This document shows, one piece after another, positions 20,301 to 28,961 of a DNA stretch of 64,000 bases. The DNA comes from Leishmania infantum JPCM5 (taxonomy: Eukaryota > Euglenozoa > Kinetoplastea > Trypanosomatida > Trypanosomatidae). The first letter of the stretch is position 1. Each line of letters starts with the position of its first letter. A program made the position numbers and the translations under genes. The stretch is from positions 188,501 to 252,500 of the forward strand of contig NC_009277.2 of NCBI RefSeq assembly GCF_000002875.2, written 5' to 3'. A model generated the notes under the pieces. That model saw only the letters and a program-made list of their open reading frames with translations. It had not been told where the DNA came from and ran no database searches.

Positions 20301-21827
20301 CCGGGAGCTGCTGCCGATGCTGCAGTAGCCACAGCAGCGACCAGGGCCGCGCCTTCCTTCTTCCGTTCTCAATCGTTGCACTCGCCAGACAGCTATCGCT
20401 CCTCCACTAGACCGCATAACGCTGCCACGGTCGATGCCTCGGCTAGCGCCGCTGCGGCGTCTTCTCCACATGACACGGCGGAACGTTTCCTTCCGCAGCC
20501 GCGCCAGCAGCGACGCCGATCAAGCTCTCGTGGTAACACCAGCAATAACAGCGGTGGCGCGTACACGGCGACCTTGGGTGGCCGCTCACCACGCACGGAG
20601 GACCATCGCCAGCACAAGGATGGTGTCGCTGCATCATGGGCGCATCAGCAGTTGACAACGCTGGAGGAGATGCAGACGGCGCTGAGAGCGCAACAGTCAT
20701 CAACGCCGCGTAGTCGTGCGTTAGCCGCGGCGGCGATCCGCAGCCGCAGTGCAGACATGGCGGCGCCTCCGCGCATGCAGTCCCCGGCGACCCCACCGCT
20801 TGCGCCGCGCGCTGCACCGCGGCTGTATTCCTCGTCCACGCTCGCATCCTCGGATGTGACACCGGTACGCGGCACAACGCCATCGTACTACGGTGATGAC
20901 TCCGCAGAGATGTTTCGCGTGGAGAGCGCTCACATGCGCAGCAGTGACAACCGCAGCGGAGTCCGCCGTGGTGATGACTGGGGCGGTTCCGTTGGCGCGT
21001 CTCGCGACTTTGGTGGCGTCGTCATTGCTGAACCTCCTCGGGTGCTGTTGTCCTTCACTCCTCCGTACAACACGCCGCCGACGTCGTCGCATTACATCTA
21101 CCAGGCCTCCACAGCGACGACGACGGCCGCTGAAAGTGGTGCGAGCCTCGCCTACGCAGCTACTGGACCCTCAGCAGCACGAGATGGTGCCGCCGGGCAG
21201 CATACACCACCGCAAATGCAGAAGCCTACCGCAACGGCGCTGTATCGGAGTGCGCCACAGGAGCCCGCCTCCTCTCTCTCGCCGCAGATGCTGGCGAAGT
21301 TTGTTGGCAGTGAGACCGCCGCAGCCACCAGACGAGGCAACAACAGCCGCAGCGGCGCCCCGAATGCCTTTCACGCATCTGCCCCGTCAGCGCGCGGGGC
21401 TTCAGCACGTGGCAACGGCGCAGCTAACCTGCACCAGCGCAGCCCGCCACATCACGCGACCTCGTCTCCCGCCATAGTGTCTACGGTGAGGGCGGCGGCA
21501 TCCGCTTTCGGTGTCTCCGCTGGGATATCTGCTCAAGGTACGGGTGGCAGAGGCTCTCACCGCTCTCTTAGCTCACGAACAGCGTCCGCAAACGCCACCG
21601 GACACAGCGCAGGTGGCACGGTCGCTCGAGGGACCACAGTGAGCACCTCTAGCGGTCGCGCCAGCGGTGGCCATGGCGGTGGCGGTGGTGGACCACTGCA
21701 GCGGTTTGGCGATGCCTATTCTCCGTCACCTTCGTCGGCATCCTTCGTCCATGCCGGCGCCTCGCGTACGAGTTCCACGACGGCGGTGGAGCTGCTGCGG
21801 CGACTGCGCGCCAACACAGGGGCGTGA
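17304..21827 (+). CDS. Large protein with degenerate kinase-like region and coiled coil
   Basis: The 1507-residue product starts at the ATG at 17304, since the frame upstream opens only from TTG. Residues about 310-350 (WPEEFLWNLLVSLLSSLALV, then HSAGLHLFGQLTAADVLCV) follow the outline of a kinase C-lobe helix E and catalytic loop, but the HRD-like triad is replaced by LFGQ and no DFG is evident. Around 482 ASDLASVGRLMSLLMEL and then SELAFLVGRLCECGG with CPTALQLLQLQAL resemble later C-lobe helices. A heptad-like REAQLADREAQLAERESKL coiled coil lies near residue 611. The last 850 residues are Ser/Ala/Pro-rich with RS and SPR motifs and look disordered. A pseudokinase of NEK-like or PAN3-like layout is inferred; the family assignment is uncertain. 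Confidence 0.7.
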   Translation: MDIRRILRIPDSRGCVPAAHGDALKSYPDSYVMCEYLSCSSGMRHSSRDDQAAVVSKLHVLASKYAQFQRSIEGCVFAMSSGIAASLWGSAPAARQASSRSPSEGLAPFSAADKGRAAAASRMGAIATSVSTGSTSQVPDLESCWMSTSPLPPTAVLAALYGMTPLHRISWSGSGGGGPDAGAGENVGTVPTVDASNLGETDSSTSSFELQWSLCRCATDAMAAQGRYQVTFRDAFAMTTVVAHMAAASADGGSSWQGSTSLLPPPSSSSSTSSYSLAQQLRRASALLGVDSEGPLPEASAAAAPSTSLLDWPEEFLWNLLVSLLSSLALVHSAGLHLFGQLTAADVLCVACAPTLPRQLEQTWADVAAATAAAASKEDARRAVSGTVSSNIDDDRVPMHKEEDAIFRRFCSTAVPSVLLPQATVTAATPCHHVFFVLHPSPELLQQQGDGRAHVPRQSVPRLSAAQEAEQATPAQQAQHQASDLASVGRLMSLLMELRARGRQSRSGHAEPAAAAPSSELAFLVGRLCECGGASAGPAAPTQCPTALQLLQLQALRLRTESWYYRRLAEEACDRLLLARRRLENTDATLPQPSSATLPHARDTDTKGQSREAQLADREAQLAERESKLNVLLGLYELTHEHLDALKLPQLPPAQGGTKLATLSSALPSDAAAAAAVDASATSTARNGSTRGADSVEAEQRMASQVPQGDSLDRLLIQTLLQQQHQLAGSAGALLAGVPAASGATPAGVRDGSHLSPPATTTAASVAAADELLGLSPLACRTTADDRLLSKSAATPSVVAETLPALTTDRHVDVESVPGGGVATLTAAASTGHHPNNESRVAVVEVDLDAAENDGRGISMASQGSASPTAIHATPAGGFETRAAWGWAPTTTSPSASLSVSAAATLQQGAHGSPLPTSQQQRQQRQLFSPPLHASPCQDMETPMRSPALPNMGYVGGAAGGAVASPGAGFNGGSGRSHSKYSALSLLRTPPSARRAGTGPGAAADAAVATAATRAAPSFFRSQSLHSPDSYRSSTRPHNAATVDASASAAAASSPHDTAERFLPQPRQQRRRSSSRGNTSNNSGGAYTATLGGRSPRTEDHRQHKDGVAASWAHQQLTTLEEMQTALRAQQSSTPRSRALAAAAIRSRSADMAAPPRMQSPATPPLAPRAAPRLYSSSTLASSDVTPVRGTTPSYYGDDSAEMFRVESAHMRSSDNRSGVRRGDDWGGSVGASRDFGGVVIAEPPRVLLSFTPPYNTPPTSSHYIYQASTATTTAAESGASLAYAATGPSAARDGAAGQHTPPQMQKPTATALYRSAPQEPASSLSPQMLAKFVGSETAAATRRGNNSRSGAPNAFHASAPSARGASARGNGAANLHQRSPPHHATSSPAIVSTVRAAASAFGVSAGISAQGTGGRGSHRSLSSRTASANATGHSAGGTVARGTTVSTSSGRASGGHGGGGGGPLQRFGDAYSPSPSSASFVHAGASRTSSTTAVELLRRLRANTGA

Positions 21828-22465
21828 TGGGGAGAAGCGTGGGTGGGCCTGCGTGTACGCTGCCGCTGGCACGTACAGCATACACGTACCTAGCCAAACG
21901 GAGGCCGAGTTTACCGCGAGTAACGTGCAACGCGTAGCGCATGGGCACACGCCCGCTCGCTTGGGTAGCGTGTTGAGAGTTGTTCAAGTGGTGAGACGAG
22001 TTGGCCGCGGGGAGGGAGAGGGTTTGGGACTCCGTCGATGACGGCAGCTAGCCTGTAACGGCGGCCGCCACCTTTCGACCCCCCTCTCCCTGCCTCCTGC
22101 CTTTCTCTCTCGCCCTTTGTGACTATGCCCCCCTCCTCCCTCCCCACGTCATCGCTGCCTCCTCCTCCCCATCTCTCCCATCTTTCCGCCGGACCACTAC
22201 CACCGGCTTTCATCCCCCCTCACCTCACGGCGCACCGCAGCGAGACACGCACACGCACGCATAGGCGTACACGATTCGATAGACTTGCATCAAGACAGAT
22301 CCGCGTACCCCACGCAAGGCGCGCATCACTGAAACTGCTGCTGCGTGCGGTGTGGGCGAGGAGAGGAACACAAGCGCGTCGATCCGCGGTAGCAGTACTG
22401 TGTGCATCCGCCTTTCGTGTTGCCGACCAGGCGGACTTCCTCTTCATCGTAGCACACACGCACAC
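21828..22465. other. Intergenic region
   Basis: A 638-base spacer with long C/T tracts at 22076-22215, suited to trans-splicing of the next gene. A purine-rich stretch at about 22005-22025 precedes them. No gene is seen. Confidence 0.55.
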
Positions 22466-25400
22466 ATGCAGGAGCAGTATGTGCGCAAGGCGTGTGTGAC
22501 CATTGCTAGCCAGATCATCCTTGTGACGGCTGGCGATGGCACCAAGCACACGAATACCAGCACAGGCAACAACAACAACAGCGTGGTGGCAGCGACGCGC
22601 GTGGCTACCACTCACCCTTCAACGACATCAGCGGAGACCAAGGCCGTCACTGGTCTTGATGATCTGCAACGCGCCTGCGACGCGGTGGTGCGGCACGCCA
22701 TGACGCTCTACCGGCTGTGTCGCCGCCCCGGTGGAAGCACCATCGACATCGTTTCCGTTGGCACGAGCAGCGGTGGCAGCGGCGCCGGGGCGGCGAGTGC
22801 GACCGAGGAGGCCGCGTATTGCGTCTGCGCGGCAGTCATGGCGCTGGAGCCGAATCTGTGGGCGTCTCTGGTGCGACGAGCGCAGCTGCTGCGCCCACGC
22901 AAACCGAGCTTTCTCTTCGTCGCCCCTGTCGCTGTCCCACCGGTCGTGGTGAAGGACGTGGTGCGTTTTTTTGGGCGTAGTCGCCATCTAATGCGCTCCA
23001 CCGCAGCACCTACAGTGCTCGCAGGTGGCATCCCCACTAGGGCAGCAGCAAGCACTGGCGCCGCAACGTCGTCCTTGGCTTGCACAGGGGTGGTAAGGGC
23101 ACCGGCACCAGCCGCTTCCGCATCCGCTTCGCCCTTTTCCACCACCACTTCCACCACCAGCACCGCAGCCACCGCTACCGCGACCTTTGGACTGCCGGCC
23201 CGGCAGGCGGAGGCTGTTGCTGCATGTTTCTTCTTCAAGACCATGTCGGCAGCGGAGAGACTGCGACGTAGTGACGTCTTTGAGGTGCACGCTCGGCTGC
23301 CCGATGCAAGTCGCGCTGTGGGAGCGTCGGCCAAAGCAAATACGCTCACGACGGCAGCAGCACTCGACAGCACTCCGGTGGGCGCGCCCGCCGTGGATGA
23401 AAGGGGTGGCGTCGTCGTTTCGTCTTCTCTGCAAAAACTCACCGGTGCGGTAACGGTTGCCACGGCTACGAGCGCGCAGGAGCTGACTGCAGGCCCGGGG
23501 AAAGGAGGGCGCCGGTCCGGGCTTCGAGCAATGGCACGTGACGCTGCTGCTCCGGGTGACACCGATCGCTCCTTGCACACACGTCCGACACGATCAGCGG
23601 CTTCACTGCTGCCGTCGCACTTGCCTGCTGCATCGATGCTGTTCAACGACGGTTTGGGTGGCTGGGGTGGCCAGCAGGTAGCTGGCAGCACTCGCACGAA
23701 TCCCTTGCCGCTCTCGAGTACGCGCAGACCCGGCTGCGTGGACGGCGCTGAGGATGACGCCGGGATCGGTGGCTGGCCAAGCGGGATCAGCAGTGAGAGC
23801 AGCTCGCAGAGTCGGGGCTCGAGCCCAGGCGACGGCGACATCGGCACGGGAAAGGCCCAGGGTCGCCATCCGTTGGCCGTCAAGGGCGATTCTGCACACG
23901 ACCGGCAAGCGGCCGACACCGCTGCCGTGCTTACGCGACTGTACGCGTTGGCACTATCGGCAGAGGACCCAGCCGCTGATGTGCCTCTGAATGCCGAGGC
24001 CGCCACACAGCAGCAGCAGCAGAACAGTTGTGGCAGCGACCAACATCGGGTCGGCGATGCGGCCGCCTTGTCAATGGGCACTCACACCCTCTTCTCAGCC
24101 GCTGTCCCCCCAGCCATGCTCTCATCGGGCAGCGGGCTGAATCTTGTCGCACTCGGCGCCTCCGTCACGTACGCATGTGATGCGCTGCACTGGGGTCGAC
24201 TCCAGATGATGGTGCGGTACCCGCTGCTGTTTCGGGCCATTCCAGCTCCTGCCGAGACGAGCACCACTATCGCGCTCGCAGGCGGTGGTGAGGCACTCAC
24301 GGTGGAAGCGATGGCACGCATGAGTGGCACCTTAGGTATGGCTCGCACCGCCGCCACCGTTTTCTCGCCGGCTTCAGAAACGCCGCCTGACTCGACTGCA
24401 GGCAACTGCGACGCGACGCCTCCCTCCTCTGCTTCTCTTCTCGCCTACATGTCGTCTCTGTATGGTGCTGCCGGCTCCATCTTCAGCCCGGCGCGTCTGC
24501 GCACGTCATCACCGCCGCTGCTCCTCCCTCCTTCACCGAGCCTCGTCACGGATGGCTTCTTGTTTACTCGGCTGCTGATCTGCAGTGCGTGGCTTCTCGT
24601 CTACGCTGACGGTCTCTTTGGCAGCGACGACAGCGTAGCGAGTGTGGAACCGACCCAGTCTGTCACTAGCGGCAGAGGCCGCGGTGGCGGCGCCTGGCCA
24701 CGAGTACGCCCCACCCCAGCCGTGCAGGCCATCGTCGCCTACTGCGTTGCAGTCGTCCGCGAGGCTCGTGAGATGAGCGCTGGCGTTACCGCCGCTGCCC
24801 GCTCAGGTCACGGCAGCCTCAACGGCACTGTTTGCTGCCCCGTGTGCGATGACCTGGTCAAGGAGAAGCAGCCGGTGCTGTGGTGGTCAACGCTGTGTGA
24901 TGACCGCGCTTCATGGCGAGCGCAAGTTCGCTCTGTGCTGGAGAACAGCAGCACCGACGGCGATGAGGCGGAGATTGCGGCGGCTCTGACAGATCATCTC
25001 GCCTGCGAAGGACGTGGCCGCCGATATGCGACACCGTTGCTGAGTGGCTCTGAAGGGGCGCCGTGCCGAGTAACCGCGCTGCAGCAGCGCTGGGGGGCGT
25101 ACATAATGCGGGCCGATACTTCGGCGACCGATTACCGCTCCGCCGCCGCCACTTCTGTCACACGCAGTGGCGCCGAGGATACATCCGTTAGGGTTGACGC
25201 TGTGGAGGCTGATGCGGACTTGCAAACGGGCGGCGCCGCCGCTGACGCCCGTGGCACAGCTGGTGACAGCGCGAAAGAGGCGGCAGCGTCAGCGGAGGCG
25301 CTGTGGACGGCGCTCACGCAGCGCATCGCAGCCGCCACGGACTTCTGTGTCTTTCTCTCGGCGCACCCGACCGAGTCCGCCGCCTCTGATTCTCCTGCGG

Positions 25401-26800
25401 CAGCATCAGTGACCAGTGGCCGCCCGAAGCGTCCTCGAGCCGAGTACGACAAGGACGCGGCATCCCGAACACTTCTCCGCCATCGGAGGCAGGATAGGCA
25501 CCACCGTGGTGAGCGCGCAGTCGGCTCTGACGACAGCGACGACAGTGAGTGGGGCGATGAAAACGGTACTCGCGCCGACAAAGCCTCGCGTGCCGGCGTC
25601 GCGCTGCGGGGGAGCCGACACGCTGTCGAGGAGGCCGAGGAGTGGAGCCGGCTGCTGTGCCGGTGCGGCTGGGCGAACGCGGCCCCACCGTCTGGCGCGA
25701 CCTCCCTGCGCGTGTACGAGGAGTGGGCATCGTCATTGTTCTTGCCGTCTGCCATCCCGACACCTCAGCAAGCGGCCACGCTGCGTCGCCGACTTTCGCG
25801 CTACAGCCTCGAGGAAGTTGTGCGTAAGCTAGTGCTTGGCCGTGGAGGCAGCTGGGATCGCTATGCGCGGCTACTGTTTGGCGACGACGTGCGCACCGAT
25901 TCCACCGCATCACCGTTCTGTCCACCACCAGCCATGGAAGTAGGTGCTGCTGCCACGAACGACGCTCCTGCGCAGCCGATGGCACAATCACCAGCGTCAC
26001 ATTCCAGTCCGCGGCCAAGGGCGCCGTCTCTCTCGCTACTAGAAGAGGCAGTGCCAGACACGGAAGGCGTGCACGTACCACACATGCATGTGAACCCGCG
26101 TGCTACGCAGATATCGCCTCCCCCGCGGCAGCTGATAGCCGCAGCGCAATCAACTCCGCACTGTTCTTCAGGCCTCGCGCTATCCCCACCGTTGCCCTCC
26201 GACGCAGCCCCTACCAACGCGGACGCCGACGCGAACCACGCCGTTGCTGCGGAGCGGTGGGCAGCAACGCCAGTCGGTAAGGGAAAGGTGCCGTCCATCC
26301 CGCTGCTCGTCTCGCCGCTGACGCGGCAGCACCAGATGAGGGCTGTTTTGGGTGCTGCTGCAGCATCACCACCACCGCTGCCGTCGCCGGCAGATGCGCT
26401 TGATCGCGCGACAAGCGTGGTGCCCGAGTGCGTTTCCGATGCCGACGCGGCACCTGCGCGGCGGACGGATGCATCGGCGAGAACGTCTCTCTCTGTGCCT
26501 CTAGAGCAGCTTCGTGCTCAGCAGGCTGCTTTGTACGACTTGCTGCGCTTCCGGCCACGCCTGCCGCCGTTGCGAGAGGAGGACGCCGTGCTGGAGTGCG
26601 CCTCGTGCTTCTCGCTCTTCCACCAGGAGTGCATTGCGCCGGTGCAGCGGAACTTTATGGGGCAGACATTCCTGTGCCACACATGCCGATTGCGGTGGGC
26701 GCGGCCCTACGTGGCAGGATGTGGGCTCGCGCACCAAGCACCAGAGCAACACCACGACCCTGAGGTGGCAGGTGGCCGCTGTGCAGCTGATCGGCCTTGA
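22466..26800 (+). CDS. Large protein with C-terminal PHD-like zinc knuckle
   Basis: The 1444-residue product begins MQEQYVRKACVTIASQI at the ATG at 22466 (the upstream open frame lacks ATG). The N-terminal 180 residues look folded and helical (DLQRACDAVVRHAMTLYRLC and ALEPNLWASLVRRAQLL). A CPVC pair occurs at residues 791-794. Near the C terminus the spacing C1378-x2-C1381-x4-H1386-x2-C1389-x14-C1404-x2-C1407 matches the second part of a PHD finger (Cys3-Cys4-His5-Cys6-Cys7-Cys8), but the first Cys pair is not nearby. Preceding it, LRRRLSRYSLEEVVRKLVLG may form a helical unit near 1115. PHD fingers usually read histone tails, so a nuclear or chromatin role is possible; this is inference. Most of the rest is low-complexity Ala/Ser/Thr sequence. 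Confidence 0.72.
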   Translation: MQEQYVRKACVTIASQIILVTAGDGTKHTNTSTGNNNNSVVAATRVATTHPSTTSAETKAVTGLDDLQRACDAVVRHAMTLYRLCRRPGGSTIDIVSVGTSSGGSGAGAASATEEAAYCVCAAVMALEPNLWASLVRRAQLLRPRKPSFLFVAPVAVPPVVVKDVVRFFGRSRHLMRSTAAPTVLAGGIPTRAAASTGAATSSLACTGVVRAPAPAASASASPFSTTTSTTSTAATATATFGLPARQAEAVAACFFFKTMSAAERLRRSDVFEVHARLPDASRAVGASAKANTLTTAAALDSTPVGAPAVDERGGVVVSSSLQKLTGAVTVATATSAQELTAGPGKGGRRSGLRAMARDAAAPGDTDRSLHTRPTRSAASLLPSHLPAASMLFNDGLGGWGGQQVAGSTRTNPLPLSSTRRPGCVDGAEDDAGIGGWPSGISSESSSQSRGSSPGDGDIGTGKAQGRHPLAVKGDSAHDRQAADTAAVLTRLYALALSAEDPAADVPLNAEAATQQQQQNSCGSDQHRVGDAAALSMGTHTLFSAAVPPAMLSSGSGLNLVALGASVTYACDALHWGRLQMMVRYPLLFRAIPAPAETSTTIALAGGGEALTVEAMARMSGTLGMARTAATVFSPASETPPDSTAGNCDATPPSSASLLAYMSSLYGAAGSIFSPARLRTSSPPLLLPPSPSLVTDGFLFTRLLICSAWLLVYADGLFGSDDSVASVEPTQSVTSGRGRGGGAWPRVRPTPAVQAIVAYCVAVVREAREMSAGVTAAARSGHGSLNGTVCCPVCDDLVKEKQPVLWWSTLCDDRASWRAQVRSVLENSSTDGDEAEIAAALTDHLACEGRGRRYATPLLSGSEGAPCRVTALQQRWGAYIMRADTSATDYRSAAATSVTRSGAEDTSVRVDAVEADADLQTGGAAADARGTAGDSAKEAAASAEALWTALTQRIAAATDFCVFLSAHPTESAASDSPAAASVTSGRPKRPRAEYDKDAASRTLLRHRRQDRHHRGERAVGSDDSDDSEWGDENGTRADKASRAGVALRGSRHAVEEAEEWSRLLCRCGWANAAPPSGATSLRVYEEWASSLFLPSAIPTPQQAATLRRRLSRYSLEEVVRKLVLGRGGSWDRYARLLFGDDVRTDSTASPFCPPPAMEVGAAATNDAPAQPMAQSPASHSSPRPRAPSLSLLEEAVPDTEGVHVPHMHVNPRATQISPPPRQLIAAAQSTPHCSSGLALSPPLPSDAAPTNADADANHAVAAERWAATPVGKGKVPSIPLLVSPLTRQHQMRAVLGAAAASPPPLPSPADALDRATSVVPECVSDADAAPARRTDASARTSLSVPLEQLRAQQAALYDLLRFRPRLPPLREEDAVLECASCFSLFHQECIAPVQRNFMGQTFLCHTCRLRWARPYVAGCGLAHQAPEQHHDPEVAGGRCAADRP

Positions 26801-26912
26801 AGCCTCGGTGAGGAGGGAGGCACCGCTCGCGATGCTTCGTGAAGCGACGTGCTTCACTGGGAGTTGTTCTGCAGCGCAGAGGTGCATCTGCTGTGCCTCA
26901 CTTGCCTTTTCA

Positions 26913-26970
26913 CACACGCACACGCACACGCATATATATATATATATATATGCGTGTGCGTGTGCGTGTG
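26913..26970. repeat. Perfect palindrome with TA centre and CACACG/CGTGTG arms
   Basis: Each arm is 29 bases: alternating CACACG units followed by (AT)n, mirrored by (AT)n and GCGTGT units. Pairing was checked base by base from the centre between 26941 and 26942. The whole stretch is alternating purine-pyrimidine, so it can extrude a cruciform, fold as an RNA hairpin or adopt Z-DNA. It lies about 110 bases past the stop of the PHD-like gene. Confidence 0.9.
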
Positions 26971-27556
26971 CGTGTGCCTGAGTGTGTTGTGCGCCAGCCA
27001 GATGACAGCCGCCACTGCTTCATGGACAGCTGCTCGGTGATACATTCTGAGCGGAGCTGCTTCCCTCCATCGTATTAGTCCAGCTACCCCTTCCCGTCGG
27101 CTTCTCTTCATGTGCTGCTGCTTGCCAACGGTTGTGTGCGCGCCGCGTACGACTCTGTGTGCTGCATCTTGGCGCCCGCGCACGCACACAGCGCAGCTCT
27201 GCTGCTTTGCTTCGCGGGCCCTCCCGGTTTCCCACTGCTGCAGTCCCGGCCATCACCATTCTGCCCGATTTCTCCGGCTCTCTCGCACCGTTTCTTGCCA
27301 TTTTGGACCCGTGTATGTGTCCGCGCATGTGCTTGGTGGCGCGCCTAGTTCCGATGGGCACTCCACACAGCTGCACCCTCCGTCACGCACACTATCTGCC
27401 ATACATGCGCGTCCCTGTGGATTAGTATCATTATTCACCGACGCACTGCTAGCAGCCGGCATCCGGCCTACACGCACACACAGACATGCTCGTACCTTCG
27501 CCACGCGCGCATTGCGGCTCACTGCTGTTCTAGACGCCCCGAATGCATCTCTCACG

Positions 27557-27578
27557 ACACACACACACACACACACAC
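27557..27578. repeat. (CA)n microsatellite
   Basis: An uninterrupted AC run of 22 bases in the carbonic anhydrase 5' flank, followed by GCGCGC. Confidence 0.9.
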
Positions 27579-27800
27579 GCGCGCAGACGTTGACTGCTCT
27601 CGGCTTACACTGCTCTCCCTTCTCCACTCCCCGACTCCTCTGTTATCACCTCGCAGGTGCTGCTGCTTTCCTGTGCCTGTTTCCTCTCCGTCTGGCCGTC
27701 AACACTCTCGTTTCGTGTGGGGGAGCATCACCTTCCTTTCGGTCTGCCGCGACGCGACTGCACACGCTTTATACTAACACCCGCACGAACTCTTGAGCAC

Positions 27801-28961
27801 ATGCTCGCTAAGCCTCTCGGCTTGGGTTCCGGGGGCGCGCTGCGTCGCACTGCCGGCGCCGCGGCTGGGGTCGTTTCGATGCTCCCATCGGCGGCGGCTG
27901 TCGTCGAGTCGCGTCGCACGCACTCCAAGGTGACGCATCCACCGTATCCTTCTCCCCACCAGAACGATCGTGCACGCCAAGCTTCCGCAGGGCTGTCGCG
28001 GAGCAGCGACCTCTTTGCTGCGTCACCCTGCAGCGCACCCATGTCGCTGTGCAGCTGCGGCTGCCCGCACCCCACGAAGCCGACGCTTGACGTGCCTTCC
28101 ATGTACTTCTCCACCACACCGGAGTTGCTGTGCAACCGCAACATGTCGGAACCCTCGGCGAATGCGACTCTCACGAAGGAAAAGCTTGCTAGCCTCGTTG
28201 GCGGCCGCCTTGTTCAGTCTGTGCAGCGTGAGCAGCCGCCGCGCGGTAGCGGTATCCAGCCGCTGCTGGACTTCAACAAGCACTGGGCCGGCGAGATCGT
28301 GCAGCTGAACCCGGACTACTTTGTGGAGCTTGCGAAGCAGCAGAAGCCGCAGTACCTGTGGATCGGCTGCAGTGACAGCCGCGTGCCCGCCAACGAAATC
28401 GTCGGTCTCTACCCCGGCGACATCTTTGTTCACCGTAACATCGCGAACATCGTCTGCAACAGCGACCTCAACGCGCTCGCTGTTATCCAGTACGCAATCG
28501 ACTGCCTGAAGGTGGAACACGTGATTGTATCGGGGCATTACAAGTGCGGTGGCGTGACAGCCGCCCTGCACGAGGACCGCGTGGGTCTTGCTGATCACTG
28601 GATCCTGCACGTGTCGGCAGTGAAGAAGCGCCACTGGCGGCGCATGCTCACTGAGCTTCCCACGCGCAACCACCTCGACGCCCTGTGCGAGCTGAATGTC
28701 CTGGCGCAGATGGAGCACGTTGTGGAGACGCACCTGATCCAGCGTGTATGGTCAAGGCAGAACGCAGAGGATGCCGCGGCGAAGCGCGAGAACCGCCCGT
28801 CGCAGAACAAGCCCGAGAACGAGGTGGAGATTCATGGCTGGGTATACGGGCTGGAGGATGGCTTGATTCGGCCGCTTCTGACGCTGAACCGCCGGTCAAA
28901 CGCGGAGAAGGAGCTGCACAACGCCGCTGATGCACTCTTCTGGCGCTACGGGCAGCTGTAG
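27801..28961 (+). CDS. Beta-class carbonic anhydrase
   Basis: The zinc enzyme interconverts CO2 and bicarbonate, feeding carboxylations and pH control. From the ATG at 27801 the product has 386 residues. Beta-CA signatures are clear: WIGCSDSRVPANEI with zinc ligand Cys190 and the Asp192-Arg194 dyad, and VSGHYKCGGV with ligands His246 and Cys249. Other family landmarks are GDIFVHRNIANIV, NALAVIQYAIDCLKVEHVIV, and C-terminal EIHGWVYGLEDGLI. An alternative ATG at 28041 (MSLCSCGCPHPTKP) gives 306 residues, and one at 28143 is also possible. The extension from 27801 begins MLAKPLGLGSGGALRRTAGA, rich in Arg, Ala and Ser and free of acidic residues at first, resembling a mitochondrial presequence, so alternative starts could direct two locations. 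A SIDER-like repeat lies downstream. Confidence 0.95.
   Translation: MLAKPLGLGSGGALRRTAGAAAGVVSMLPSAAAVVESRRTHSKVTHPPYPSPHQNDRARQASAGLSRSSDLFAASPCSAPMSLCSCGCPHPTKPTLDVPSMYFSTTPELLCNRNMSEPSANATLTKEKLASLVGGRLVQSVQREQPPRGSGIQPLLDFNKHWAGEIVQLNPDYFVELAKQQKPQYLWIGCSDSRVPANEIVGLYPGDIFVHRNIANIVCNSDLNALAVIQYAIDCLKVEHVIVSGHYKCGGVTAALHEDRVGLADHWILHVSAVKKRHWRRMLTELPTRNHLDALCELNVLAQMEHVVETHLIQRVWSRQNAEDAAAKRENRPSQNKPENEVEIHGWVYGLEDGLIRPLLTLNRRSNAEKELHNAADALFWRYGQL

Larger units (their letters stand above)
26801..27800. other. Intergenic region upstream of carbonic anhydrase
   Basis: This holds a perfect 58-base palindrome with a (TA)n centre (26913-26970), a (CA)n run at 27557-27578 and C/T-rich tracts near 27600-27720. 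An open frame continues into the carbonic anhydrase from 27657 but begins with GTG. No separate gene is seen. Confidence 0.55.

Noticed and set aside
22708..24081. Long open frame on the minus strand (457 codons)
   Set aside because: It lies wholly antisense to the PHD-like gene. It mirrors the Ala/Ser/Thr-rich coding strand, which produces few antisense stops, and shows no domain. All supported genes are on the + strand.
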